Notes: a model not told the origin generated them from the letters alone. Counted from the first letter of the stretch, positions 34,140 to 47,700 are shown. The stretch: DNA of 64,000 nt from Orobanche coerulescens (GCA_033398695.1 CM065805.1:163657787-163721786); one strand, 5' to 3'. Numbers and translations are program-made.

Positions 34140-36635
34140 TGTAACACCCCAAACTAGGCGGATATTACAGTGCCGTGAATCCCCGACTGGGACCCACCAG
34201 GCAAATGGAAATGATGAATTAAATAATATAATTGTAGTACCGAACCACATTATATTACCAAGTACTCCGATGAGGAGTTTAAGTACATTACACCAGGACA
34301 AAACAGAATACTAGTATATTTTATATGGGGATAAAATACACCACCCTGAACAAATAAGCATCTCAAACGGAATTTGCAGCGGAAAATACAAATGACGGAG
34401 ATGACTGAAATGACTGGAATAAACGGAATGACTGGGATAAACGGAATGACTGGGGCCCCCTACTAGTATCACTGGGACTCGTCGCCGTCAACATGCTCTT
34501 CCCGTGCATTTGCCTTGCCGTGACCTGAAAACAAAATCCCCCAACGGCCGCCATACGTAACAACAATCCTCAAGAGTTGAAATTACACAATCATGAATTA
34601 ACTGAAGTGATGAAATATTCTTAATTATGAATTTCGCTGAAGAGGAGCATCATAGTACGCCCGTAATGTCCTGTGCAAGTGTACAAGACGAATGACCGGA
34701 CACACCCGTCCTTGTACCTAATTAGTCTCACGGAGGTAAGCATTACCGTGTGCACGGTCCGATGTATCGGTGAACCCAATACATGACCATCATGTGCCCG
34801 ACTAAAAATTCCACACAGCCACACCCGGCCACGCAATATGAACCCGGAAGGTCACATGAACGAGAATGACCATGATGAAAACCAATGAATAATAATTAGA
34901 CAAGGCCAAGATGACTCACCGATATGAAAGTAATAGTGACGTGATTGACAAACCAATGAAAAGATTTGGAACCGTCGTTCCTCGTGAATGAAATGATTAT
35001 TCGACACTTACAAGTCTCAAAATGATTAATATTATGATGAATGAATTATTATTATGAGCAATCAACAACAAAAGGAATGAGTATCCTTTTAACCGAGTAA
35101 GATTTAACTTACACAATACCGATGAAGAATGTCCGTCCACGAACAACGTCCTAAGGGAAACACCGGTCGCTCGAACAACCTTGAATAACCATAATTACCA
35201 ACAATCGTTCAATACACGTATCAAACAACAAAACACGACTAACCCAAGGGTCGAAACAACGATAATCAAACTCATAGGCATTCCAACGAATACATAACCG
35301 ACCACACAACTTCGGAAATATCCAATCCCGAATATGTCGAAACCCACACCAAAATGAGTATTTCGAACTAACAAAACACTTCAATGATATCAATAATCCA
35401 TTAGGAATCCATAATTCATGATTACGACAACATCAATCGGAAAATCCCCAATTAACCGAAGTCAACCCCAAGGGTTCTTGAAAACAATTCCGAAAATAAC
35501 CATTAAATCCGTAGGAATATATTTATCCAAGTAGATAATCCATAACTTAACATATCCCAATGATAATCCAAGCTTACACGAAGAAATCGGAAGGAAAACC
35601 CAAAAATCCGAAATTCTAGATCCAAGAGATTAATACCTTTGATTCGATGTGATGAAGATGATGAAATGATGATCAATCCGAAAGATGAGCTTGAAGATGA
35701 TGATTGATGATTACACCTCGAAGAACCCTCTCCGAATCGCTCGAAATCGCCCAAAAATACCGAAGGAGTGAAATGAGATGAACAAATGAAGAAGTCTGAC
35801 TAACTGTCCAATTTATACTCAGTCCAAGTTAGCGTGCGCTAGCCCTTGTGCATAGCGTGCGCTAACGAGTAATTTGGGTAGTCCAGTACCCACTGTCCGA
35901 ACACGGTAGCGCGCGCTACGTACCTCTTTGTAGCGTGCGCTACGGCCATACTACTAGCGTGCGCTAATATCCATTGTTAGCGTGCGCTAGCGAAATATTT
36001 GACGCCCAGTACTGGAGTCCAGAAAACCATCTGCCCTCTGATCTAACCTCGATAGCGTGCGCTACAACCATTATTTAGCGTGCGCTAATATATCGATTGC
36101 GTACGCTAACAACAATGCATAGCGCGCGCTATGAATAAACCGGCGATCCAAGAGCCACCGGACTCAACTCGATCCGCCTCTAGCGCGCTACTCCACACAT
36201 ATAGCGTGCGCTACTACGACCCGTTAGCGCGCTACTTACCACTCGTAGCGTGCGCTACAAATATTTCACACCGCACCAAGACCTTTCCGGATCGCAGCCC
36301 AAGGTAGCCTTAGCGTGCGCTAAAGCTGAGCGGTAGCGTGCGCTACCTATACCCAATTAGCGTACGCTAAAAGGAGTATGTAGCGTGCGCTACTCCTCAA
36401 GCACAGCTTGCAACGAAAATGACAATGATGATAAACACGGCACGAAACTCCAATCAGATTAATGATGAATGACGATCGATACACGATACAATTACTCTGA
36501 ATGATGAATACCATGACTGAATCTGAGTGACAAATGATCAATAATGAATGAAATTACTGAGTATCAATTACTGAATGATAAATACTGAATGATAATTACT
36601 GAGTGATAATTACTGAATTACAACTGGGTATTACA
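34140..36635 (-). repeat. Element 2, right LTR (5' LTR on minus)
   Basis: Length 2496 bp. Minus-strand TATA box TATAAAT at 35811-35817. Upstream of it on that strand (35826-36396) I count about 18 copies of TAGCG-NN-CGCTA, with centre TG most often, also CG (for example 35907, 36119) and TA (36098, 36357). Spacing is irregular, about 20-75 bp. This is the better preserved of the two LTRs. Confidence 0.93.
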
Positions 36636-36912
36636 ATTATATCATTTATTAATACTAATATTTTAAAAAAATCATAAAATAATAGTATATATTGATGTGA
36701 TATACTACAAAGTAATCACAAAGTCACATAAAAAAATAAAATTACATCAATAATTAACATATAGATGTAATATAATCTAATAAAATACATAAGGAAAAAA
36801 ATTTAAATGTTATAATTACTCATAATTAAAAAATCGGGTCGTAAAAAGCTGCGGCCGAGCTCGATCGGGCAAAATCGGCCGGGCCAAAAAGACCCATTTT
36901 TTTTGGGCCACA
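36636..36912. mobile_element. GGCCC-rich non-autonomous element, right part
   Basis: Continuation of the element at 26194 after element 2: AT-rich interior, then GGCCGAGCTCGATCGGGC and GGCCGGGCC words. Its end seems replaced by the LINE tail at 36913, so the terminal repeat is incomplete. Confidence 0.5.
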
Positions 36913-38095
36913 AATAAACCAAACCAAACCAAACATACCCAGTATATCCCACTCATAGCAGGGTCTGGGGAGGGTAAGATGTACGCAGACCATGCCCCTA
37001 CTTTTTACGGTAGGAAGGCTGTTTCCGTGAAAACTCCCAGCTTAGTGCATAGCAAAGTATTGAGTGATAAATACATAGAAGCAAATGATGCGAAAAAGCT
37101 CAAAACCATACCTGAGCCCATGGCCTAACTCACATGAGACTTACCAAAGGGAACTTTGACAACTGCACTCTCGAATAACGCTGCTCTAACAGAAGAGAGC
37201 TTGACTCTGCGCACAGCTCCCTGTCAAAAATACACCACACACAAAAGGCAATAGGATAAAATATACAATAAAAGTAAAAAAAATGAAGTGCTCGTGGTTA
37301 AAGCTAACCGAGACAACCCAACCCTGAGGCTCTCAACTGCAGCACCGCTACCTACAAAAGAATCCACAACTCTGATCTGGCGTCTCCAAGCGCACCTATC
37401 AACACTCATGGTCTCAGAAAGGTTTAAGGCCTTCAGATCTAATCTCAGCTGCTCCTTCCACGTCCTCCTCGATCTGCCTCTCCTCCTCTCCCCGACCACC
37501 AATAAACTCTCAACCCTCCTCACCAGAGCAGATGTCTGCCTCCTGCGGACGTGGTCAAACCATCTCAATCTCTCTTCCCTAACTTTCGCAGAGATGGGCG
37601 CCACTTCTAGCGCGTTCCTGAAAATCCCGTTCGGGATTCTATCCAACATTGTGCGCCCACACGACCAACGTAACATTCTCATTTCAGCCGCTTCCAACTT
37701 GCTCTCAAGCGACTTCTTCATCGCCCAACATTCGGAGCCATACAACATAGCAGTGCCTGATTGCGCCTATGTAATTTACCCTTCAACTTTAGAGGGACTT
37801 TCTTGTCGCATAGGACACCTGTCGCTGCTCTCCACCTTAGCCACCCCGCCTTGATACGATGAGTGACATCATCCTCACACTCACCTTCCTTCTGAATGAT
37901 CGAACCCAAATACTTGAACTAATCCGTACGGTGTACGATCTGATCCGCATTTACCTCTACTTCTTCCTCGCTGGCCTCACCACTAAAGTTACACCACAGA
38001 TACTCGGTCTTAGACCGACTCACACGCAAGCCCTCAGATTCTAACTTAGACCTCCATAGCTCCAACTTCGAGTTCACCTCACAAGTGTGGAGCCC
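36913..38095 (-). pseudogene. RTE-type LINE, 3' end
   Basis: The minus strand reads [69 protein letters not shown] and LRWFDHVRRRQTSALVRRVE, the C-terminal part of plant RTE-clade reverse transcriptase, with a frameshift near 37730. It is followed by a 3' region with ACATCTTACCCTCCCCAGAC and a tail of GTTTG repeats (36913-36935). 5'-truncated at about 38095, as usual for LINEs. It lies upstream of the host gene, antisense to it. Confidence 0.85.
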
Positions 38096-38190
38096 AATGC
38101 CCGCCCCAAAACGGCGGCCTTTGTGCCTGAGCCTATTTTGCCGAGTCTAATCTCAGAAGACCGCCACCAAAAACCATTGTTCAAGAAATA

Positions 38191-38441
38191 CTCCCTCTGT
38201 CCCAGCCAAAGGTTGACAGAGGGTGTATATTTGATGTATTTTAGGTAATGATTGGTATAAGTAATGATGATTAAATGTGTGGTGGAGATTAAAAAGTAAA
38301 AAGTATTGATGATGAATGAGTGGTGGAGATTAAAAAGTAAAAAGTGATTGTTTGATTTGATTGTAAAAAGTGATATATGTAAATTTACTAAAGGGATTAC
38401 TTTTTGATAGAAATGTAAACCTTTAGACGGGATGGAGGGAG
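38191..38441. mobile_element. Stowaway MITE
   Basis: Terminal repeats CTCCCTCTGTCCCA (left) and GGGATGGAGGGAG (right), flanked by TA on both sides (38189-38190, 38442-38443), the Tc1/mariner-type target duplication. Length 251 bp. The inside contains two copies of GTGGTGGAGATTAAAAAG. The right end is 46 bp from the TATA box of the host gene. Confidence 0.92.
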
Positions 38442-38487
38442 TAAATAATACTCACATCAATACTACTATGAGGAAGGTTCCCCACCC

Positions 38488-38496
38488 TATAAAAAG
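38488..38496 (+). promoter_or_regulatory. Candidate TATA box of the DUF3755 gene
   Basis: TATAAAAAG preceded by a C-rich stretch, 258 bp upstream of the start codon at 38754, so a 5' leader of about 230 nt is expected. A short upstream reading frame starts at ATG 38724 (ATGATTGGGTGA). Pyrimidine-rich CTCTCTCTCC follows at about 38579. Confidence 0.6.
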
Positions 38497-38753
38497 AATC
38501 TACATTGAATAGCTACACCATCATGTTATTATGTCGTCGTACAAACAGTTGTCGACTAGTAAGTAGTACTATGTCTTCTCTCTCTCCACAGATTTTGAAA
38601 CTTGAGATTATTCGACCGAGATTGCAGCGACTCAGTAATACGAGACGCTGCAGAAAACGAAACCTTTATTGAGGCAGATGTACATCTGAAAACCGTAAAT
38701 TATCGTCGCCGTAATTCTTTTCTCATGATTGGGTGAATCATTTGCACAAACAC

Positions 38754-41700
38754 ATGGCGAGCGAGTCGAGCGCCGGGTTCCATCGGCATCGTCATCACCA
38801 GCAGCGGGGAGCGTTGTTCCAATCCGGTGCCGGCGGAGGGATTAGCAGCAACAGCAGCAGCGGCTCGGGTGGGTTTGAATTGATTTCGACGGGGGATTAC
38901 GAGAACCCCGAAGGAAGGGTGGATTTGGGAGGTAATGGTGGTCCTGGTGGGGGAATTATTTTCTCGTCGAGTGTTGGTCAAAATTATTTGAAATCTTCTT
39001 GTACGACGACGTTTCTGGTAGATCCGGTTCCTGGATTGAAGCACGACACAGGTCTGGCCGCTGAGTGGTCAATCGATGAACAGTTGAAGTTGGAGGAAGG
39101 ACTTGCCAGGTAGGTACATCTTTCTTAAGTAAAGTTAAGACATTCGATGTTGGGGAATTTTCTATGTTTTGCATTATTACTTATGAATATTATGCTTGGT
39201 TTACAAGAAAGTGGGATTGGTTTCTGTTTTAGTTTTTTCTCTCTATTAAATCACATGTTATTACCCGGTTTGACACTTGACCTAGTTCCCTGCCTTGATA
39301 GAGGTAGTGGCGAAGTTAGAAAATTTTCAGTGGGGGTCGGGATTTAAAGTTCTTTTTTCCTAACGCTATTTTTCGGGTAATATGTTCGGGTCGGTGATTC
39401 GATTCGGGCCGGGTCAAAAATTCAATACTACTATTATTATAAAAAAAAGTTTCAATCACTAAAAAACTAAACATTTGTCCAAGACAACTAAATATTAAAA
39501 AGGAGACAAACGGTTGGTACCTGGTTCGATTCATTGAAGAAATTAGAGTTCCGCCTTTCGACCTTTAAGAGCCTTGAATTCTTCAATTATGGACTCCGCA
39601 TCAAACTTGTTAGCAATTTCTTTTTCTATGTAAATCACCATACTGTTTGCTAGATTCTAATCTGACATCTTATTACGTAGGCGATTCTTGAATATCTTCA
39701 TTGCCGAAAATCCCCTCTCTGTTGTTGCAGTCGAACCCGGAAGTGTCAAGAGTAGCCGACACACTCTTTCAACCAAATCGTACATGCTATTTTTCTCAGT
39801 TTCTACAAGAGTTTGGCAGAGATCAGAAAGAGTTGCTACTAATTTCGGTTTTCAACCCCAATTTCTAATTCTACTTAAATCCCTAATTTCTACTTAAATC
39901 CCTAATTTCTATTAAATCCCTAATTTCTACTAAATCCCTAAATAAAAGACAAATGGATTTAAAGACAACAAACCAGAAGGGCCGCCGCCGTCTGCGGCAG
40001 GCGTGGCGGAGGCTGGTCGGCCGTCGGTGGTGGTCGGCGGTGGCCGGCGGGACTGCAGGAGCCAAGAAGGTGGGATGAGATGAGGGTCAAAGGGGGAGGG
40101 TTTGGGATTTGGTTAATTGGTATTGTTCCGGTTTTTTTTTTTTTTTAAATGGGCTAAGTAATGGATTTTAGTTTGGGATTTGGTTTGTTAATGGATTTTA
40201 GTTTGGGTAGATGAGCTTATGTAAAATGTAATGGATCAATTTTATTGCTTAATGTATAAAAAAAATTTCACAATTAAAATGGGGGGTCGAAACCGAATAT
40301 ACCGAAATTTTTCTACACGAAAACTATATACCCCTACATCGCAAAAAAAATTTCGGGGGGTCGGGCGCCCCCCGCCCCTATATAGCTGCGCCCCTGGATA
40401 GAGGAAGTCCATGATAAACACACAGAGCCAGAGCGAGGCGGTGGATGAAGGTTAGGGCCGGCCGGCGGCTGTGGTCCTTTGGTGGCCAACGGCAAGAAAA
40501 AGAGCCCCCCTATGAAAGTATAATCACTTTTGCATTACTTATCGTCCAAGTTTGAAAAAGTTCAAACACCTACAAAGGTTAAAAAAATTTAGTAACAAAT
40601 AATTATTTAATAAATCTAGATCTTTTAGCATTTTGAAAAGCAAGTTATCAAAAAGATCTTCAAAATCAATTACTTTTTCCAACATCTCATTTTGAATGCA
40701 TAATATTCTTAACCCATTTAATCTTTGGGTTGGGATCCTCTGCAGCACAGCACCGTGCTGTGCTGCATCCCAACCGTGTGATCACACACACCCGCACGGG
40801 TGTGTGTGCGTGTTCCATCCGACGCACAGCAGTACATAGCAGGTGTTGTGCACTGCATGGGACCCTCACCTTTAATATTTTTGGTGACAAGCTGAACATA
40901 AGTGTGCTTTTTCGATCCTAGGTCTGATGTTTTTTTTATGTTGATGTTAAATTAACAAAATTCCATATACAATAGAAATATTATCTCTAAAGCTTTCATA
41001 CAAACTCAATAATGTCAATGGTTGAGCTTCAGATCATTTTAAATATTGAAATATAATTCTCTAAAAGCAATATTATATGTCCTTCAGTTATAAGCTTTTT
41101 TTTAATGGTCATCAACTTACATTTTCTTCTACAAAAAATTACTAACGACACATTCATATACCTTTATAGTATAGATCTATATATATAAGTTTGGGGCCCT
41201 TTGCCGCCACCCTTTCGCACACCATTCAGGGCGGGGCCGAGCGTGATGAAGGTACGAGAGGGACGTTACAATAGGCATAGAAATCGAGATTCTTTTTTTT
41301 TTTTTTTTAATTTTAGAGGGTGGGCACTGGACATTGCCAAACACTTTAGAAGGGTGCATTTTCTCTTCATAACAATGGGGAACAAGATATTCTCATATTT
41401 TTCCTTGCTTTTTTTTTTTGTGGGGGGTGCTTGGGGGAGAGAGGGATTGAATAGGTAACTATGCTTTTCAACAAGATTTGGAGAAGCAACAAGATGTCAT
41501 CGGCATGGAAGAAAAGTACTCTCGTCCCGTTGTATAAGACCAAAGGTGATGTTAAGATTGTCCTAATTATCATGGAATTATACTTATTTATCCAAAATGA
41601 TATGGTGATGTGATTCACAAAATTAGGGTGGGTTCATTGAAGTGGAAGAGTGCCACAAGGTTGCTATGTGATCCAGGCATGCCTCTTAGACTAAAGGATA

Positions 41701-44700
41701 TATTCTACCGCACGGCAATTAGGCCTGAATTATGTTGCACCAAGGGTTGAGCGATAAAACAATGTCACGTTCACAAGATGAATATGGTGGGTGCATATGC
41801 TACGGTGGATGTATGATCATACAAAAAAATGATCGACTTACAAATGAGGCTATTAGGGAGAATGGTATGAGTTGCGTCTATATAAGATAAGATGATGGAG
41901 AATCGGTTAAGATGGTTTGGCTATGTGAGAGGGAGACATGTTGATGCCCCATTGGGAGGCTTCAAGAGTGGGGAACAGATAAGATTATAAAAGGTAGAGG
42001 AAGACCTAAGAAAACATGGAGAAATGTAATTGAAAACAATGTGAGGTTCATTGGGATTTGGAGAAAATATGGCGATGGAGAGGGCAATCCGGAGGGAAAA
42101 TCTACGGGTGGATGATGGAGTTTGATTCTTTTGTATTATTATTACTATCATCATTGAATTTATTATTTTTTTCATTCTCTAGAAGCGATTTGATTTTTCT
42201 TTACACTTTGTATTTTCATTTGTGTGTGTGTGTATGTGACGGTTTCAAATGACGATTCATGTTTGCCGACCCCAAATTATTTTGGGATTAAGTCCCAAAT
42301 GTTGTGGTTGTTGTTGTTGGGTGGGTGGGTGGGGTCTTCCAGTTCATGTAGCCCCGCCCTTGGTGAATGTACCTTTTATTGTAGGATGTTGGTGCCCAGC
42401 AAACCATGATTTTTGTTCTAATAAAATTTATCAGTGCTCAAAATGAAAATATTTGGGCCTACAAACAAGATAACCATGCGACTTCTTCTATTACTTTTCC
42501 CAGATAACAGTTGAGTTTTTTGCCAAATGAGCAGGGATTAAGATATCAATGGAAGTTGAATGGAACTTAGGCTCTGTTCTTTTGGGTGAATGAATCGAAT
42601 CGAATCGAATCGAATGGATCGGAATCGAATCGAATGGAACGGAATCGAATGGAATGGAATCGAATCAAATATATATTAAGGGTAAATAATAATAATAATA
42701 ATGGTAAATAATAATAATAGTAATTAACAACAACAACGATAATAGTAATATTATTAGTAATAATAACAATAATAATAATTAAGATTAATAATAATAATAA
42801 TAAGAAGAAGTCGAATCGAATCGAATCAATGGACTCGAATCGAATCGAATCAAAATCAAAACAAGTCCAAAAGAATAGGGCCTTAGAGCCACTGGTTTAA
42901 ATAGCGTTTCGTAGCGTAGGCTATAGCGCGCTATAGCGCAAAAATTGACTGTAGCGCATTCAAAATAGCATTTTGGATAAATAACGTATGATTTTTGATG
43001 ACGTGGCACGCTTTTATCCAAATAGCGCAAATAGCGTAGGCTATTTGAGCTATAGCGTAATTAGCGTGGGCTATTTGAGAAAATTTGATTTTTATCATAT
43101 TTTTTATTTTAATTATATATTTTTATTTTAATTACAAATATTTTTTAATTATTATTTTATTACTTTTATATCTATATAAACTATAAAGTTCTATTAAATT
43201 TATTACAAAATATAGTTTTTTTTAATAATTCTTAGATATATGTAGTGTCAAAGATAATGACAAATAACCAATGATAAATAACTGATAGGAAAACTTGTTG
43301 ATGAGTTCATTAAAAAAACGGTGGATTGTAAATATGATATTTATACATTTATTTTCATATATTCTTATTTTAAGTGTCACTAGTTATAATTTTAACTTGA
43401 TTTATATTAACTTATGATAAAGAATTATATATTATATAGATATATTTTATTTTTTTATATAAAATAGTAGGAACGCTAAACCTACGCTATACGCTACGCT
43501 ATTTGTGCTACGCGCTATCAAGACAAAAACGCTACACATCAACGCTGCGCTATTTAAAACACTGCTTAGAGCTAAGTAGCTAACTATGTCAGCCCTTTGA
43601 TTACTGCTCATAAATATGTTTTAGATATATCAAGTATATATCTCATTGCGTTATGTGTCCCAAAATTATTGATTCACCGAGATGTATTTCTATGCATTTT
43701 ATACTATATGATTGAATGCATTATTGCATTTTCCATTTTGGATCTAAATTTCATCTGGGTTTCAATTCTTTTGAATCTATTTTTTTGTGCATATCATTTC
43801 AGACGATGTAATGTAATACATATAAAAGTAAAAGTTTCTGTTAGTTGGCATCAACTATTGTTACTCAATTCAAAAGAATCCTAATGTTTGGAAATTTCTC
43901 ATCTAACCCCTGACAGCGTGCAACAATGGCCCAACTTCATAAAGTTCAATCACTCTACGTAAATGATTTTGGTGCTTAAGGGTTGTATATTATGAGCGTA
44001 GTAGTATTTGAGCAATCATCCAAGGATTTGATATTAATACCAAATTGTGATTAAACGTGGTATCTTTTGGTGGTTGTGACTGTTATTTAATTCATGTTTG
44101 TCATATCATATGCATCTCTTTTTATTTCTTAGGATTTAGGTTCCCTTTCAATATATTTTTAGTAGCTTCCCATCTTAGTCAGAGATCCGATATTCCCTTA
44201 TTCTCAATTTTTTGGATATTTCAGCTTTAGTTTAATGTCCTTGCATATTATGCTGGGTTCTGTACAGTTAGTTGTTAGTTATCTTGCATCTTATCTTGCA
44301 TTTCCATTTGTCTATAATCCTAATTTGATCTATTTAATTCTTTTTCAATATTTGTAGATGTGCCAATGAACCCAGTATGTTGCGGTATATTAAAACTGCG
44401 GCCTCACTTCGTAACAAGACTGTACGAGATGTTGCTCTTCGGTGTAGATGGATGACAGTAAGTTCAGTCCTTGTAAGGATTGCAGTTACTGATAATATTT
44501 TCTCAATTCAAGTCTTATAGATTTATTTTAGTTTTTGGATGTTTGACTTAGTATATTTTCATCTATGAAGCACGGACACTTCAAATTAGCCGTGTCGTGT
44601 CCGTGTGTCATGTCCTGTTTTACTTTAAAATAAGCATGTTTCTCTGTCGTATCCATTTGTGTTTAGTGTCTGGCTTACGATGTCTTGCTTTCTAGGTTGT

Positions 44701-47700
44701 CATGATCTTTACCTTCTATCTTAGTTTCTCTGAAAGATGTGGTATTTTCTTTATGCTGCTGCCTAATTAGTGGTAATGTTTGTCAGAGGAAGCGGAGGAA
44801 ACTTGAGGATCTGAGCTTTGGGAAAAAAGAGAAGAACCTGACGGTAACATTCCTAGTTTTTCTATGTATTATTTTGAATTGACCTTGAATCAGTAGGCTT
44901 GGTATCGGCAATGGCGTATTTACTAACTTGTGAGATTCAGTATTTGTCCTAATGGAATCAATAGCAGGAAAGGTTTCGAGTATGTTTGTGCTTTACTGTC
45001 TAGAGATTGTTGTACGACGCATTGAGCTAAGAAACTGTGCAAAGAGTGGATTTCTATTCATTTTCTTTGCTACTCCGTCAGATTCTGTTCTTCTTATTCT
45101 ATTTCCTGAACAAATAAAAATAAAATGAACCTACCTTACTTGGATGTCACTTCTTTCAGCAACCCCAGTTGCATAAAAAACCTCTTGTTTTAGAGAATGA
45201 ATTATACCATCCATTCCTTTGTGCATATTGACATCTCCACTGACTTCATATCAACCTTAACAGTGAGTTTTTAGAAAATATGGAAGGTGACCATCTAAAG
45301 AGATGATGTTTTTCGCTATATGCTTTCAGTGTGATGAAAGCGAAAATAAACCACCGAAATGTTTTTTCTCCTACATAGTATTCTACCATCTTTCTGGGAC
45401 TTTCCTGCAAAACTGACTTCTGTTATGCGTTTCATAATCAGCGGCAATGGTATTTGGTTGTTTATTGTATGGTGGGTTCATTTAGAAAACCCTTTGCTTT
45501 GAGCCGGGGGATCTCTATAATGCACAAGCGATCAAGATGTTATTGATTGGATGCTGGCTTTTGTGGGGGTTGGGGTCTGCCTAGGAGATGGCAAGGGGTT
45601 TACCTCAAAAGGATAAAAAGAAACAAAACATGAGGTCGTGAAAAAAAAAATAGAATTAAAAGAAACCTTGTTCGGTTATTTCACCAGTTAAATGGTTCAA
45701 TTCTTGTATATCGGACGTGGATAACTCAGTCATTACAAACATATACAAAGGATTACAGAAAAAAAGATGGTTCAGCAAATTCTTTGCTCCTTCTAGTACA
45801 CCATCGAGCTGGAGAGTGGATTTTCTCGAATTCTAGCTTGAAACTAATTCCTTAAAACCTTGCTGTGGGAAAGTCTTTTATTAAAATATCAGTTAGCTGA
45901 TTGCTTGAAGGCGTTTAGGGGGAATATAGTTGGGCCGATTTCCAGCTTTTCCTTGATTAAGTGTCTTTCTGTTAGAATGTTTGGTACTGCCATGTTGGAC
46001 TGGATTATCAACAATGTTAATGGTTGATTTCTTGTTGCAATACAAATATCCTTTTCCTTTTAATGTTGAGGTACTTCCATATTGTCTTAGTTGTATGCCG
46101 TTGCCCTCAGTTCTGTTTTTAAACTGACTGAAGCAAACACATGTTGTGTTTTATCTCGCTATCTCACAAATTCTATACCTACAATAATTTGGCCTTTTAT
46201 CAACTAATGGCCCTTAGCAGTCGGAATGTTTATAGGGCTTTCCATTGTCAAGTGTTAACTCAGTGAACTTTTTGAACAAAATCTCTTTTCTATGTATGGC
46301 TTTAAGATATTGAAGAACTTTACGAATTGCATTGAGCTGCCACTCCTTTAAACTGTGCGCGAGCTGAAATACTTGAACTGCGTAAGCAACATATGTTCTT
46401 ATATGAGATTGATTATTCAGCTTTCTTCCACGGGCTCTGTTACCTCCATTTGTCAATTGCACTTCCTTACTCTCCAGCTAGCTTATGATTCGGAAAAAAA
46501 TGTTTACTCAACGCTTAACGCCATGCTTGCTTGTTTCTTTAGTAAATCCAAGAAATACTTTATGTTGGCATGAAGTGCTAGTGGTTTGCGATAGACAACC
46601 TCTATTGCAGGGAAGTACTTAAGCCTTCCGCGATTTTCTCTCAGATTCTTAGACCAACATTTCTTTAAGAAGTCCCTTTCAGTCACACCATCTCCCATCT
46701 CAATAATATCATCTACATAGACTAAAAGAACTGTGAGCTTTCAGTTACATCATTCCACTCACATTAATATCATTCACTAAGACTGGAACAGTTGAGAAAC
46801 ATATGTACCTGAAAGGCTTGCTACTGTCTTTATTAATTGTACATGCTACAGTTTGACAGTGATACTAAATGTCAATCTCCATTGGTCGTGATATAACTCA
46901 GTCAGTCAATCTCATTGAAAACTATATCCCTTCTTCCGAGGCCTCTATGATTGCCAGTCTGCCATGTCAAACACTTAAGCTGCACTTAATTGATTATGGT
47001 CCCTCAATATCTTGCTCATTTTATTAAGCTATTATTAATGTGATTACTGTAAGTCCATAACAAGTGCTACTAAAGGTTTATGGCTGTGTTTATTAGTAAG
47101 TTTATGGATGTCATGCACATTGACCAACTGATGAATCAGAATTTACTCTTCTTTGAAGTGATATTCTAAAGGTTAATCCCTTCTCAGGAGAGATTCAAGT
47201 TTTCGTTGAAGAATCACATGTCTTCTCCAGCATCATCATTAAAGGTGGCTCCATATTTTTTGACTGTAAACCATCATGATCAGAGTAATTGCACGCTCTC
47301 AGGAGGTTTGTCTCATTTGCAATTGTGATTAACCAAAATCCCTTTGTTTTCCTAAAAAATGATTATATTGAATCTGCACAGTCCCTTGTCATGTGTATTG
47401 TTTTGATTTTTTTTCCTATGTTCTTTCTCGTAATTAATGATTTAACTTTTCTCTTTATGGAGCTATTGGTAACATTTCCTTGGTTGCTTGTCATATGATT
47501 ATGATTGTGCACATAACTGACACTTAAGTTATTTTTCTGATTGATGAAGTTAAAAAATTTGATCTTTACCTAAATGGTTTGTGTTTTGTCTTAATTGTAG
47601 CTTTTTATAAGGTTTATTGCATAGACCAACATCTGGAACATGCTAATAAATGCAGCATTCTTAAAATATACGAGAGGCCATCATTGTACATATTCTTATA

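Larger units (their letters stand above)
26512..36635 (-). mobile_element. Ty3/gypsy retrotransposon, element 2
   Basis: A full-length insertion of 10.1 kb with LTRs 26512-28959 and 34140-36635 and perfect target duplication ATTAT (26507-26511, 36636-36640). It has the same LTR ends, primer-site variant and protein set as element 1 but a longer internal region with capsid core and complete RT-RNase H junction. The minus-strand coding region is broken by many small frameshifts, many at places where element 1 has CTG. The LTR motif array differs from that of element 1. Confidence 0.93.

Noticed and set aside
35826..36400. Palindromic repeats considered as a CRISPR-like array
   Set aside because: Eukaryotic context, irregular spacing, very short repeats and position in an LTR promoter exclude it.
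37288..37854. 188-codon plus-strand frame
   Set aside because: It is the antisense of the RTE LINE reverse transcriptase, which has clear family motifs on the minus strand.
41130..41165. CTACAAAAAATTACTAACGA considered as a CACTA end
   Set aside because: Lacks the CACTA start, and there is no matching opposite end or 3-bp duplication.
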